A stretch of DNA of 64,000 bases from NCBI GenBank assembly GCA_016719015.1, contig JADKAZ010000001.1, forward strand, positions 744,001-808,000. The letters are read 5' to 3'. The notes below the pieces were generated by a model that saw nothing but the letters and a program-made list of their open reading frames with translations, did not search any database and was not told the origin of the DNA. The DNA is from Chitinophagaceae bacterium (GTDB lineage: Bacteria; Bacteroidota; Bacteroidia; Chitinophagales; Chitinophagaceae). The position numbers and the translations under genes are program-made. Of this stretch, positions 7,824-16,462 are shown piece by piece. The first letter of the stretch is position 1. Each line of letters begins with the position of its first letter.

Positions 7824-9518
7824 ATGGCCGAAGAGATATTGATGCCCCGATTAAGCGACACCATGACTGAAGGTGTAATAGCTGCATGGCATAAAAAAGT
7901 CGGAGATACTGTAAAAAAGGGTGACCTCCTGGCTGAAATAGAAACTGATAAAGCTACCATGGAACTGGAAAGCTATAAAGATGGCATTCTCCTGCATACC
8001 GGTGGCGATAAAGGCACAAAAATTCAAGTTGATGAATTATTAGCCATCGTTGGAAAAGCAGGCGAAGATGTTTCATCGTTGTTGAAAGCAGGCTCTTCGC
8101 CAGTTAGCAACCCACAATCCGCAACTACTCCAAAAGAATCGGCAGTTGCTACCCAATCACCCAATCAACCTATTAACCAATCTGCTCCCGATATTTCCAA
8201 AATGCCTGCCTCGGCGGCAGACAGGGAAGAAGTAGTATTGATGCCAAGATTGAGTGATACTATGGAAGAAGGTGTGATTGCTTCCTGGCACAAAAATGTT
8301 GGAGATACAGTGAAGAAAGGTGAAGTACTGGCAGAGATCGAAACCGATAAAGCCACGATGGAATTAGAGAGTTATAAGAATGGCACATTATTACATATTG
8401 GCGCACAGAAAGGTGAAAAGATTCCTGTGAACGGATTATTATGTATTATAGGTGAGAAAGGGAAAGTAGATGTGGATGCGATTATTGCTGCTACAAAAGG
8501 GGGAGCTATTAGTCCACAGCCTGCAGCCAACAGTCAACAGTCGGCACCTGAAAATGCAAAAGTTCCTGCTGAGTCAACTCAAACTATTGCTGCAAACTCA
8601 TCTTCTACTGAAAATGGAAGAGTGAAGGCTTCGCCACTTGCAAAAAAATTAGCAGCGGAAAAAGGGATTGATATTAAAGCGATAAGTGGTTCTGGTGATG
8701 GGGGAAGAATTATTAAAGCTGACATTGATAATTATAAAGAACAAATCAGTGCCCCGGGTGGAAAAGGTGCTTCAACCAGCGGCGGCGTAGATATATTACC
8801 GTGGTCACACAAAGAATCCGATGGCGCAAAAGGACAAGAAGGTTTCACTGATATTCCAAACTCACAAATTCGCAGCATAATAGCCAAACGACTGGGAGAA
8901 AGTAAATTCAGTGCCCCGCATTTCTATCTTACGATGGAAATCAATATGGACAATGCTATAGCGGCAAGGGTACAATTGAATGAAGTAAGTCCTGCCAAGA
9001 TCAGCTTTAATGATATGGTAGTGAAAGCAACAGCATTAGCCCTTCGTCAACATCCCGCAGTCAATGCTTCCTGGCTAGGTGATAAAATAAGAAGATATAG
9101 CCATATCCACATCGGTATTGCAGTTGCTATTGAAGAAGGTCTTATTGTTCCGGTGATTCGCTTTGCAGATCAGAAAACATTACCACAAATTGCAGCAGAA
9201 AGCAAAGAGTTAGCCGGAAAAGCAAAAAACAAAAAATTGCAACCCAATGAATTTTCAGGTAACACTTTTACCATTTCTAATCTTGGTATGATGGATATAG
9301 ATGAATTTACTGCTATCATCAATCCACCTGACAGTTGCATCATGGCCGTGGGAAGAATAAAAGAAGTAGTAGTAAAAAAAGGTGATGGGTTTGGGGTAAG
9401 CAATGTCATGAAGATAACAATGAGTTGTGACCATCGCAGTGTGGACGGTGCTGTAGGTGCGGCTTTCCTGCAGACATTCAAAAAATACCTGGAGAACCCT
9501 ATTACAATGCTGCTATAA
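7824..9518 (+). CDS. pdhC: Pyruvate dehydrogenase E2, dihydrolipoamide acetyltransferase
   Basis: 564 residues. Two lipoyl domains each carry ETDKATMELES, with lipoylated lysines at K43 and about K176. They are joined by a Pro/Ser/Ala linker and followed by the peripheral subunit-binding domain (KASPLAKKLAAEKGIDI, near 268-302) and a catalytic domain ending with DHRSVDG, the active-site His motif, near residue 537. It transfers acetyl groups from E1 to CoA in the cytoplasmic pyruvate dehydrogenase complex. Two lipoyl domains and an alanine-rich linker fit the pyruvate rather than the 2-oxoglutarate enzyme. No E1 or E3 genes adjoin it. The first linker contains a GC-rich palindrome. Confidence 0.92.
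   Translation: MAEEILMPRLSDTMTEGVIAAWHKKVGDTVKKGDLLAEIETDKATMELESYKDGILLHTGGDKGTKIQVDELLAIVGKAGEDVSSLLKAGSSPVSNPQSATTPKESAVATQSPNQPINQSAPDISKMPASAADREEVVLMPRLSDTMEEGVIASWHKNVGDTVKKGEVLAEIETDKATMELESYKNGTLLHIGAQKGEKIPVNGLLCIIGEKGKVDVDAIIAATKGGAISPQPAANSQQSAPENAKVPAESTQTIAANSSSTENGRVKASPLAKKLAAEKGIDIKAISGSGDGGRIIKADIDNYKEQISAPGGKGASTSGGVDILPWSHKESDGAKGQEGFTDIPNSQIRSIIAKRLGESKFSAPHFYLTMEINMDNAIAARVQLNEVSPAKISFNDMVVKATALALRQHPAVNASWLGDKIRRYSHIHIGIAVAIEEGLIVPVIRFADQKTLPQIAAESKELAGKAKNKKLQPNEFSGNTFTISNLGMMDIDEFTAIINPPDSCIMAVGRIKEVVVKKGDGFGVSNVMKITMSCDHRSVDGAVGAAFLQTFKKYLENPITMLL
8205..8225. repeat. GC-rich palindrome inside the pdhC linker
   Basis: An imperfect palindrome built from CCTGCC and GGCAG arms, translated in frame as part of the flexible linker between the two lipoyl domains (residues about 127-134). 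It belongs to the same type as the copies at 2650 and 48111. Confidence 0.45.
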
Positions 9519-9545
9519 AGTATTTATACGAGGGGTAAACTATGT

Positions 9546-9574
9546 AAAGCTACTCTTTGGGGTAGCTTTTTTAT
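9546..9574 (+). terminator. Intrinsic terminator of pdhC
   Basis: An 8-bp perfect stem (AAAGCTAC with GTAGCTTT) encloses an 8-base loop and runs into a T-rich tract, 27 bases after the pdhC stop. Confidence 0.85.
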
Positions 9575-9658
9575 TTCCGTTTCCGGGTCTGGCAGATTTG
9601 TTGTGATGAATAAAATACTTATTACCTGTAAGAGTATGGCTTTAAAAAATCACAACTT

Positions 9659-9886
9659 ATGAGAGAAGATGAAATGAATGAATTTTCATGGTCGATGCTG
9701 TTTATCGTTACTGCCTGCAGTTCCTTCATTTTTAATCTGCTCATAAAAATAATGGATGGCCATTTCTCTAACTTACTTTTAAAAGTAGGCTCCATTGCTA
9801 CTTTATTGGCTGCCTTAAATTGGGCGATAAGCAGGATAGCGAAGCAATCCTTGAAAAAAAGAAGAAGCCGTCGTTTTACTTCCTGA
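9659..9886 (+). CDS. Small membrane protein, unknown
   Basis: A 75-residue frame from an ATG. Two hydrophobic segments at about residues 10-29 and 39-58 are separated by a short polar turn, and the tail KKRRSRR is strongly basic, which predicts both ends in the cytoplasm. I recognise no family. It stands alone between the pdhC terminator and the GbsR-type regulator. The main alternative is an antisense frame at the same place, but that one lacks a coherent membrane topology. Confidence 0.45.
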   Translation: MREDEMNEFSWSMLFIVTACSSFIFNLLIKIMDGHFSNLLLKVGSIATLLAALNWAISRIAKQSLKKRRSRRFTS

Positions 9887-9990
9887 ATATGGCTGATTCT
9901 TATCATTCCACCATAACAATCCTTTCCCTTCCCTCAGAATTTGATCATGCTGTCAAAACAGGGCTGTCCTCAAAATATATTTTCAATAAA

Positions 9991-10022
9991 TTTTGAAAAT
10001 TTAAAAACCACCTGTAGTTTTG
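9991..10022 (+). promoter_or_regulatory. Promoter of the GbsR-type regulator operon
   Basis: TTTTG (9991-9995), a 19-base spacer and TAGTTTTG (10015-10022) form a textbook Bacteroidota -33/-7 promoter. The ATG at 10027 begins four bases after the -7 box, so the predicted transcript starts at or next to the start codon. Confidence 0.75.
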
Positions 10023-10026
10023 TCAG

Positions 10027-10533
10027 ATGAAACTCACCGAAGCCAAACAACAGTTTATCAGCAGCTGGGGTGCCTTTGGCACTCATTGGGGCATCAACCG
10101 TACGATGGCACAAATACATGCCCTCTTACTTATCAGCCCGGAACCTCAAACGCAGGACGACATCATGGAAGAGTTGAACATAAGCCGTGGCAATACCAAT
10201 ATGAATATACGGGAACTGATTAACTGGGGCCTGGTAGATAGGGTATTATTAACCGGCGAACGAAAAGAATACTTTACCGCCGAAAAAGATATCTGGAAAG
10301 TGGTAAAGCAAATTGTAAAGGAAAGAAAAAAAAGAGAGCTTGAACCAATGCTTCAACTGCTGGATAAACTGGAAGAAGTAGAAGGTGACAAAAGAGATAA
10401 AAGTGTAAAAACATTTATAGATACTATCAGCAGTATAAAAAAACTGGGAAAACAAGCCGATAAAACACTAGACGTAATGATAAAAGCTGAAGAAACCTGG
10501 TTTGTTGGCGCCCTGATGAAAATATTCAAATAA
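10027..10533 (+). CDS. GbsR/MarR family transcriptional regulator
   Basis: 168 residues. The N-terminal half is a winged helix-turn-helix: WGAFGTHWGINRTMAQIHALLLISPEPQTQDDIMEELNISRGNTNMNIRELINWGLV with a wing ending GERKEYF. The second half is a long charged helical region likely to mediate dimerisation. GbsR-type regulators in Bacillus respond to choline; the ligand here is unknown. It is followed after eight bases by a four-segment membrane protein, so the two probably form one operon and the membrane protein may be its target or sensor partner. Confidence 0.85.
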   Translation: MKLTEAKQQFISSWGAFGTHWGINRTMAQIHALLLISPEPQTQDDIMEELNISRGNTNMNIRELINWGLVDRVLLTGERKEYFTAEKDIWKVVKQIVKERKKRELEPMLQLLDKLEEVEGDKRDKSVKTFIDTISSIKKLGKQADKTLDVMIKAEETWFVGALMKIFK

Positions 10534-10541
10534 TTCTCCGG

Positions 10542-10964
10542 ATGAAAAGGTATAAATCGATTGACTTTTACCTGCAGGTTATTTCGTTATTGATGATAGT
10601 GGCCACCACCGTCATCAATAAACCCGGCATTGCAAATCCTGTAATTTATATTTTTCTTTTTGCATGCCTGCAGATTGTCAGCATTCTGCTGCATTTTTTT
10701 ACAGGATTGCAAACCTGGAAAAAATCAATTTGGAGAAAATACCATCTTATTGGTACGGCTATCGTATTACTTTTAATTGTAGCGGCACTTATCCGGGATT
10801 CTACCGGCAGATCCTTTGATAAAGATGATAAATATGGTATGCCGGGTCTGGAGATACTGATTTGGACAACTATCCCTGCCATATTAGTAAGTCTATTCTA
10901 TACATTCATCACCTGGAAGGAATGGCGAAATATAAAGCAAAGGGAATTAACCCAATTCAGATAA
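10542..10964 (+). CDS. Four-helix integral membrane protein
   Basis: 140 residues with four hydrophobic segments near 9-27, 33-53, 68-84 and 103-124, and short charged ends. The loop between segments three and four is acidic and glycine-rich (RSFDKDDKYGMPG). I do not recognise a named family. The eight-base gap from the GbsR/MarR-type regulator indicates co-transcription from the promoter at 9991-10022. A small CoA-binding protein follows. Confidence 0.6.
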   Translation: MKRYKSIDFYLQVISLLMIVATTVINKPGIANPVIYIFLFACLQIVSILLHFFTGLQTWKKSIWRKYHLIGTAIVLLLIVAALIRDSTGRSFDKDDKYGMPGLEILIWTTIPAILVSLFYTFITWKEWRNIKQRELTQFR

Positions 10965-10994
10965 GGGCTCGTAATATTTAAATAGTTTTACCCG

Positions 10995-11360
10995 ATGAAC
11001 GAAAAGAAAACACTGGTACTCGGCGCTTCTGATAACCCATCCCGGTATAGCTATCTGGCCATTCAACGCCTTAGAAGCCATCATCACCCCGTTGTTGCTG
11101 TAGGAAGAAAAATTACACAGGTGGCTGATGTAATTATTGAAAAAGAAAAAAAACAATTTACGGATATTGACACCGTAACACTTTACCTTAATCCTCAACA
11201 TCAGCAGGAATACTACGATTATATTTTATCTCTTCATCCCAAACGGATTATTTTCAACCCGGGAGCCGAAAACGATGAACTGGCGGGACTTGCACAGGAA
11301 AAAGGGATTCAAACACTGGAGGCCTGCACACTGGTAATGCTAAGTACAAACCAGTATTAA
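10995..11360 (+). CDS. CoA-binding domain protein (YccU-like)
   Basis: 121 residues with a single Rossmann-type CoA-binding domain: KKTLVLGASDNPSRYSYLAIQRL at the start, VVAVGRKITQVADV, a TVTLYLNPQHQQEYYDYI helix, RIIFNPGAEN and ACTLVML at the end. The family (CoA_binding_2) is small, soluble and cytoplasmic; its role is not well defined. It lies 30 bases after the membrane protein and could be the last gene of that operon. Confidence 0.85.
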   Translation: MNEKKTLVLGASDNPSRYSYLAIQRLRSHHHPVVAVGRKITQVADVIIEKEKKQFTDIDTVTLYLNPQHQQEYYDYILSLHPKRIIFNPGAENDELAGLAQEKGIQTLEACTLVMLSTNQY

Positions 11361-11557
11361 TAGTAAATCACCATTTCATTTCCCGGGCTTTTACGAATCA
11401 CTGCGGGTACTACTCCTCAATCTTTCCAATTGTTTTGTGTGATGCTTGGAAGTTCTCAAAACTTTCACAAATCTTGTATCACCGTCCCCACTGAAAACTG
11501 CAACCACAAAATCCAGGTTGCTTAACAATATCCTATTGACTTTAAAAAAAAGTTCAA

Positions 11558-12031
11558 ATGAAAAACCTTCGTACCGCCGCATTATGCGTAAGCATTTCGC
11601 TTTACAGTCTTAGTTCAGTTGCTCAAACAGGAGATATTCCTATTAATGAGCCGAATCTCAACAAACCCAAATTGTTCCAAAATCTGCCGGATATTATTCC
11701 TGTAAAAATGAATAATATCACTGTACTGATGGGTGCAGAAGTGGGCAGGCCTGTCAGCCTTAGTCTTTCTGATGCAACAGTCTTTCAGTTTGAAGGTATT
11801 ATTGTTTCATCGGTAAGCAAATACGAAAACACTATCCAGAGCATAGTGATTCGTTCTACTAACTTTCCGGGAGCTACTTTGACTGTCTCAAGAATTACTG
11901 ATGATACAGGCAACATTTCCTATATCGGAAGGATGCTTAGCATGCAGCATGGAGATATGTTTGAGTTGAAAAATGAAAACAGCCAGTTTTTGCTGGTAAA
12001 AAGAAAATTCTATGACCTGGTTAATGAATAA
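11558..12031 (+). CDS. Exported protein of unknown function
   Basis: 157 residues beginning with a signal peptide (MKNLRTAALCVSISLYSLSSVAQ). The mature part is about 134 residues of predicted beta strands (IIPVKMNNITVLMGAEVGRPVSLSLSD and QFEGIIVSSVSKYENTIQSIVIRS). No family is recognised. It precedes a secreted metalloprotease gene by 88 bases on the same strand, so an inhibitor, chaperone or pro-region-like partner is conceivable, but nothing in the sequence proves this. Confidence 0.6.
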   Translation: MKNLRTAALCVSISLYSLSSVAQTGDIPINEPNLNKPKLFQNLPDIIPVKMNNITVLMGAEVGRPVSLSLSDATVFQFEGIIVSSVSKYENTIQSIVIRSTNFPGATLTVSRITDDTGNISYIGRMLSMQHGDMFELKNENSQFLLVKRKFYDLVNE

Positions 12032-12119
12032 AAAATCATTCAGTTAAATTGATTAATGGCCCGTTTTCCGTCCGTATCCTATCCTACAGTACCTATTGAA
12101 AAACTTAAAATCCCTTGTT

Positions 12120-13712
12120 ATGAAAACCTATTTACACACCGTACTTATGGCATTGTCGTTTACGACAGCCATTACCGCAACAGCACAAGTACCGATTCTC
12201 AACAGCCTTCCGTCGGCACAGGCAGTTATACTGCTCGACTTCGACGGGCATGTTGTTACGGGAACTTCCTGGAACTATGATGGTCCGATAAATTGCAATT
12301 CTTCGGGCCTTGACAATACACAGATAACAACTGTGTTCAACCGGGTGGCAGAAGATTATCGTCCATTTAATATTAACATCACCACCGACCCTGCAAAATT
12401 TACGGCCGCTCCTGCCAACAGGAGAACCAGGGTGCTGCTTACCACTTCATACGAGTGGTATGGATCAGCCGGTGGGGTAGCTTTTATTGGCTCCTTTCTT
12501 TGGGGCGATGATTCGCCTGCTTTTGTATTCACCTCGCTGCTCAATTTTAATGTGAAAAATATTGCTGAAGCCGCTTCACATGAGGCCGGTCATACACTCA
12601 GCCTTCAGCACCAGTCCACTTACAATACCAGTTGTGTTAAAACATCTGAGTATAATTATGGACAGGGAGCTGGTGAAATTGGATGGGCACCAATAATGGG
12701 AGCTGGCTATTACCAGAATCTTACCTTATGGAATAATGGCCAGAGCTCAATGGGATGTACCAGTATTCAGAACGACCTCGACGTAATAACCACCGGCAAT
12801 GGTTTTGGCTTTCGAACAGATGATCACCAGGCTACTTTTGCTGCTGCTACCAATGCGCCATTTGTAAATAATCATTTTGATATCACTGGTGTAATTACTC
12901 AAAACACTGATCAGGATATGATCAAATTTACACAACCAGCTGGCGGCAGATTCCAGTTAAGTGCTATCCCATATAATGTGGGTACCGGCAACTCAGGTTC
13001 AAATCTTGATTTACAGGTTACCCTGTATAATAGCGTACAAACCCAGCTTAATGTTTATAATCCGGGTGTATTACTGAGCTCTGTAATAGATACAATGCTG
13101 GGTGCAGGAATATATTATCTGAAGATAGAAGGTAAAGGAAATGTTTATGCTCCCAACTATGCCAGTTTGGGTTCCTATGCACTGGCTGGTGATTTTTCAT
13201 CGGGTACTTTACCACTGAGAAAACTGGAATTGCAGGGTGAAATAGTTAGTGATAAGCACCGGCTTACCTGGATTATAGATGCAGACGAAGCTGTAACACA
13301 ACAAATCCTCGAGGTGTCAACCGATGGCAGAAACTTTACCCCGGTAACCCAAACAGACAATGCTCAACGTTTATTTATGTACAAGCCCTATGTAACAACC
13401 ACTGCACAATACAGGCTGAACGTTACATTCGACAATGGACATAAGTATTATTCCAACATTGTTTCATTGCGCAATACCGGTACTACCTACTGGCCAAAAC
13501 TAACCGGCAATATTGCCCACAGCAATATTACCATCAGCAGCCCGGGCACCTTCAGCTATGCCATTTATGAAGTGAGTGGTAAAACAATAAAGCAGGGACA
13601 ACTAACAAATGGCCTTACTACCATCAACACATCGGTGATGACAAGTGGTATGTACTTTATCCGTTTTGCCAATGGCAGCGAACAATGGGTTGACAAATTT
13701 GTTAAACAATAA
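12120..13712 (+). CDS. Secreted zinc metalloprotease (metzincin-like) with T9SS sorting domain
   Basis: 530 residues from the ATG at 12120, chosen over an upstream in-frame TTG because it gives a clean signal peptide (MKTYLHTVLMALSFTTAITATAQ). The catalytic motif is HEAGHTLSLQH at 154-164, the HExxHxxxxxH zinc site of metzincins; a later WAPIMGAGYY may be the Met-turn. A beta-rich middle region follows, then a C-terminal domain ending in GMYFIRFANGSEQWVDKFVKQ, typical of type A T9SS cargo. The protein should be exported across the outer membrane, consistent with the PorT gene nearby. The substrate is unknown. Confidence 0.82.
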   Translation: MKTYLHTVLMALSFTTAITATAQVPILNSLPSAQAVILLDFDGHVVTGTSWNYDGPINCNSSGLDNTQITTVFNRVAEDYRPFNINITTDPAKFTAAPANRRTRVLLTTSYEWYGSAGGVAFIGSFLWGDDSPAFVFTSLLNFNVKNIAEAASHEAGHTLSLQHQSTYNTSCVKTSEYNYGQGAGEIGWAPIMGAGYYQNLTLWNNGQSSMGCTSIQNDLDVITTGNGFGFRTDDHQATFAAATNAPFVNNHFDITGVITQNTDQDMIKFTQPAGGRFQLSAIPYNVGTGNSGSNLDLQVTLYNSVQTQLNVYNPGVLLSSVIDTMLGAGIYYLKIEGKGNVYAPNYASLGSYALAGDFSSGTLPLRKLELQGEIVSDKHRLTWIIDADEAVTQQILEVSTDGRNFTPVTQTDNAQRLFMYKPYVTTTAQYRLNVTFDNGHKYYSNIVSLRNTGTTYWPKLTGNIAHSNITISSPGTFSYAIYEVSGKTIKQGQLTNGLTTINTSVMTSGMYFIRFANGSEQWVDKFVKQ

Positions 13713-13768
13713 TTCAACTTTTTCAGTCCGCAGCAGCGGACAATAATCCGTACCCCCTATTGCTAATC

Positions 13769-13803
13769 AAAGGTTTTCCTGTAACTTAGGAAAACCTTTT
13801 TTT
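13769..13803 (+). terminator. Strong intrinsic terminator directly before the next start codon
   Basis: An 11-bp perfect stem (AAAGGTTTTCC with GGAAAACCTTT) with a 9-base loop ends in a run of seven T, and the next base is the ATG of the following gene at 13804. It would end the metalloprotease transcript. It may also act on expression of the next gene, which has no room for a separate ribosome binding site. Confidence 0.85.
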
Positions 13804-14277
13804 ATGCGATGGAGAAAATTTAATGGCGACCCGATTGAACTACCGATTATTGACGCCGTGGAAAATGCCATCAAACGGGAAACTGAAAAAGGATTTCGTT
13901 TGAAAGTATGTATCGGCACCGATTCACAGGTAAAAGGACAGGAAACAGAATTTGCAACAGTTATTGTCTTTCTCAGGGAAGGACATGGTGGTTTTATGTT
14001 CATTCACAATGAAAAAAGCCGTCACCAGTTCACTATCAAAGAACGAATGCTGACAGAAGTAGCCAAGAGCATTGAAATTGCTTATGAGCTTTGTAACCTG
14101 TTTACTGTGTATGATGTGGATATGGAAGTTCATGCAGACATTAACACCAACCCACAGTTTAAAAGTAACGATGCGCTGAAAGAAGCAATGGGTTACATTC
14201 TTGGAATGGGCTTTGCCTTCAAAGCTAAACCCGAAGCATTTGCCAGCAGCAGTTGTGCCAACAAGGTGGTGAACTAA
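13804..14277 (+). CDS. ykuK: Ribonuclease H-like YkuK family protein (DUF458)
   Basis: 157 residues. The family pattern is clear: MRWRKFNGDPIELPI start, VCIGTDSQVKGQETEFATVIVFL with the conserved GTDSQ, then MLTEVAKSIEIAYEL, VHADINTNPQFKSND and GFAFKAKPEAFASSSCANKV. YkuK proteins adopt an RNase H-like fold but a nuclease activity is not established. It is cytoplasmic. The start codon abuts a terminator hairpin, which is unusual; no other Met lies nearby that would keep the conserved N-terminus. Confidence 0.88.
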   Translation: MRWRKFNGDPIELPIIDAVENAIKRETEKGFRLKVCIGTDSQVKGQETEFATVIVFLREGHGGFMFIHNEKSRHQFTIKERMLTEVAKSIEIAYELCNLFTVYDVDMEVHADINTNPQFKSNDALKEAMGYILGMGFAFKAKPEAFASSSCANKVVN

Positions 14278-14338
14278 CCGGTGTCCGCTAAAGCTTTTGT
14301 AAATGCGGAGAGTTCCTCCGCCAGTAAAATTGACTCCC

Positions 14339-14674
14339 CTATTTTTTCCGTCTTCTAAGTCCGATAATCAAGACGATAAGGAATGCCACTCCGATACCAA
14401 TGCGGATAATAGCCGCTTTTTTTTGTTTGGCATTTCGTTCTTTTTGTAATTGCAGTATGCCATCCATATTCCGGGACATGTTTTCCTGCACCTGATTGTT
14501 TTCCCTGGTTTGAATAGCATTGGCTACGCTATCTTTTAATTTTTGTAATCGTTGAAGAGAAGAATCGTCAAAAACAAGCTTCTTTATATCCTGCCCCTTC
14601 CGGGTTGTACTGTCGGATTGAGCATGGCAAAAAGAGGATGAAATAAATAATAGAAAGATGAAAACCCTTCTCAT
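14339..14674 (-). CDS. Exported, membrane-anchored coiled-coil protein
   Basis: 111 residues: a signal peptide (MRRVFIFLLFISSSFCHAQ), a charged helical middle with coiled-coil character (LQRLQKLKDSVANAIQTRENNQVQ to about residue 83), and a C-terminal membrane segment (IIRIGIGVAFLIVLIIGL) closed by RRRKK. This predicts a periplasmic helix anchored in the inner membrane. No family is recognised. It is followed on the other strand side by ykuK in convergent orientation. Confidence 0.6.
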   Translation of the reverse strand: MRRVFIFLLFISSSFCHAQSDSTTRKGQDIKKLVFDDSSLQRLQKLKDSVANAIQTRENNQVQENMSRNMDGILQLQKERNAKQKKAAIIRIGIGVAFLIVLIIGLRRRKK

Positions 14675-14716
14675 GGTTTTTTGAATTATCGATGGAACAG
14701 TATCCGGTTATGGTAA

Positions 14717-14917
14717 TTATTTAGCGGAAAAAAAAGTTGCACCGGGGGTTACCGGGGCTTCCTGCTTTTCGGTAATGAGTGGTGAATTGGTGTTCGTTAT
14801 AGCTGTGCTGCTCTTTTTTTCCATTTTCTTACTGTCTTCCTGGGCAAGGGAGAAAGTGACCAATACCATGACAAAAAGTATAACGACTATATTCCTTTCG
14901 GATAATATTTTTTTCAT
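14717..14917 (-). CDS. Small exported protein
   Basis: 66 residues from the ATG at 14917, the start that places MKKILSERNIVVILFVMVLVTFSLAQ as a signal peptide. The mature part is about 40 polar residues rich in K, S, T and E. No family or function is recognised. It lies 86 bases after engB on the same strand and could be read through from it. Confidence 0.4.
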   Translation of the reverse strand: MKKILSERNIVVILFVMVLVTFSLAQEDSKKMEKKSSTAITNTNSPLITEKQEAPVTPGATFFSAK

Positions 14918-15003
14918 AACTAAGCTTGTAATAAGGTCTAATGAGCTTGCAAAGTAATTATAAATGCCTATATGAATGATACCACAAATGGGGTATTTTT
15001 CCA

Positions 15004-15624
15004 CTAAAGCCTGGTAAAACTACGATTTAATCCGCCGATATAGTCCAGCAAAGGCTTTCTACCTTCTTTTGTTGTGGCCGATGTTACAAAATAAGGCGGA
15101 CTCTCCTCCCATTTATCAGACAGCACACCAAGAAAATTGGCCACATTCTTTTCCGTAGCACCCGGTTTGTTTTTATCACTTTTGGTAAAAACCAGCACAA
15201 ATGGCACTTGCCACTCCCCCATCTGCTCTATAAATTCCAGGTCTATTGCCTGTGGTGGCAGCCGGCTATCAATCAACACAAACAAACAAACGAGGTTTTC
15301 CCGTTTCCGGATGTATGATTCAATCATATTACCCCAGTTATTCCTCGCTTTCTGCGAAACGGTGGCCGCATATCCATAGCCCGGAAGATCGACGAGGTAC
15401 CATTTTTTTTTGTCGGAGGAAATAATTTCAAAATGATTGAGCAACTGGGTTTTTCCAGGGGTTGATGAAATTTTAGCCAGCCCTTTTTTATTGGTCAGCA
15501 TATTTATCAGTGATGATTTTCCCACATTACTACGGCCGATAAATGCATACTCCGGCTTATCTGCCGGTGGACAATCTTTATAGCCGGGACTGCTGATAAT
15601 ATAAGCTGCTGATACAATTTCCAT
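15004..15624 (-). CDS. engB: Ribosome biogenesis GTPase EngB (YsxC/YihA)
   Basis: 206 residues from the ATG at 15624 (an upstream TTG is not needed). G1 is GRSNVGKS at 30-37, followed by a switch region containing STPGKTQ, DLPGYGYA (G3) and FTKSDK (G4). EngB is a small TRAFAC-class GTPase that helps assemble the large ribosomal subunit. The conserved FIGRSNVGKSSLIN opening and length leave little doubt. It is divergent from ubiE. Confidence 0.95.
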   Translation of the reverse strand: MEIVSAAYIISSPGYKDCPPADKPEYAFIGRSNVGKSSLINMLTNKKGLAKISSTPGKTQLLNHFEIISSDKKKWYLVDLPGYGYAATVSQKARNNWGNMIESYIRKRENLVCLFVLIDSRLPPQAIDLEFIEQMGEWQVPFVLVFTKSDKNKPGATEKNVANFLGVLSDKWEESPPYFVTSATTKEGRKPLLDYIGGLNRSFTRL

Positions 15625-15695
15625 GGCCTGCAAGTTAACAGTAAACCAGTGGTTTAAAAACCTTCAACCTGTCAACCTTAGACATTAAACGTTGT

Positions 15696-15703
15696 TATCT
15701 TTG
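15696..15703 (+). promoter_or_regulatory. -7 box of the ubiE-porT operon
   Basis: TATCTTTG is an exact TAnnTTTG match, and the ubiE ATG begins at 15710, six bases later. The start of transcription should fall at or just before the start codon. No TTG is found at the best -33 spacing. Confidence 0.55.
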
Positions 15704-15709
15704 CACCCC

Positions 15710-16462
15710 ATGTCAAATCCATTACCTCACGACCATATTACACCGTTCAAAGAATCGGAAAAAACCAAGAAAGAGCAGGTCGCCGATATGTTTGACAAAA
15801 TAGCCGGTAAGTATGATAAAATGAACCGGTTTCTTTCTGCCAGAACAGATATTGGCTGGCGCAAAAAAGCCATCCGGATGCTGGGGAAAGATAATCCCCG
15901 CCACATTTTAGATGTAGCCACCGGCACTGCTGACATGGCCCTGCTGGCCTACAAAATGCTGAAGCCCGATAAAATTACCGGGATTGACATATCTGCAGGC
16001 ATGCTGGAGCTCGGTGTTAAAAAGATTGAAAAAGAAGGACTTGGGGATAAAATCCACTTACAACTGGGTGATTCAGAAACAATAAACTTTCCGGACAATA
16101 CGTTTGATGCCGTGATGGTGGCATTTGGAGTACGGAATTTTGAAAATCTAGACAACGGCCTGGCAGAGATGCTCAGGGTATTGAAACCGGGCGGACGTTT
16201 GATAGTACTTGAATTTTCAAAACCAAAGCAAAAAGCAATTAAAAGTTTTTATAACCTGTATATGGGCATTGTGGCACCACAGGTAGCCCGTTGGTTTAAA
16301 CAAAATAAAGAGGCCTATCGATATTTGAATGAATCGGCCAAAGCTTTTCCCGACCGTCATTTATTTACTGACATTTTAAAAAAAGTGGGCTACTCCGACA
16401 CGGCGTTCAAACCACTAAGCTTAGGAATATGTTGCATTTACTCCGGACAAAAACCTCTTTAA
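15710..16462 (+). CDS. ubiE: Demethylmenaquinone methyltransferase (MenG/UbiE)
   Basis: 250 residues from the ATG at 15710. The SAM-binding motif DVATGTADMALLA begins at residue 68; VMVAFGVRNFENL and LRVLKPGGRLIVLEFSKP are family signatures, as is YLNESAKAFPDR near the end. It methylates demethylmenaquinone with SAM in the last step of menaquinone synthesis, the respiratory quinone of this phylum. Its end overlaps the start of the porT-like gene by 34 bases, so the two are translated from one message. Confidence 0.93.
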   Translation: MSNPLPHDHITPFKESEKTKKEQVADMFDKIAGKYDKMNRFLSARTDIGWRKKAIRMLGKDNPRHILDVATGTADMALLAYKMLKPDKITGIDISAGMLELGVKKIEKEGLGDKIHLQLGDSETINFPDNTFDAVMVAFGVRNFENLDNGLAEMLRVLKPGGRLIVLEFSKPKQKAIKSFYNLYMGIVAPQVARWFKQNKEAYRYLNESAKAFPDRHLFTDILKKVGYSDTAFKPLSLGICCIYSGQKPL

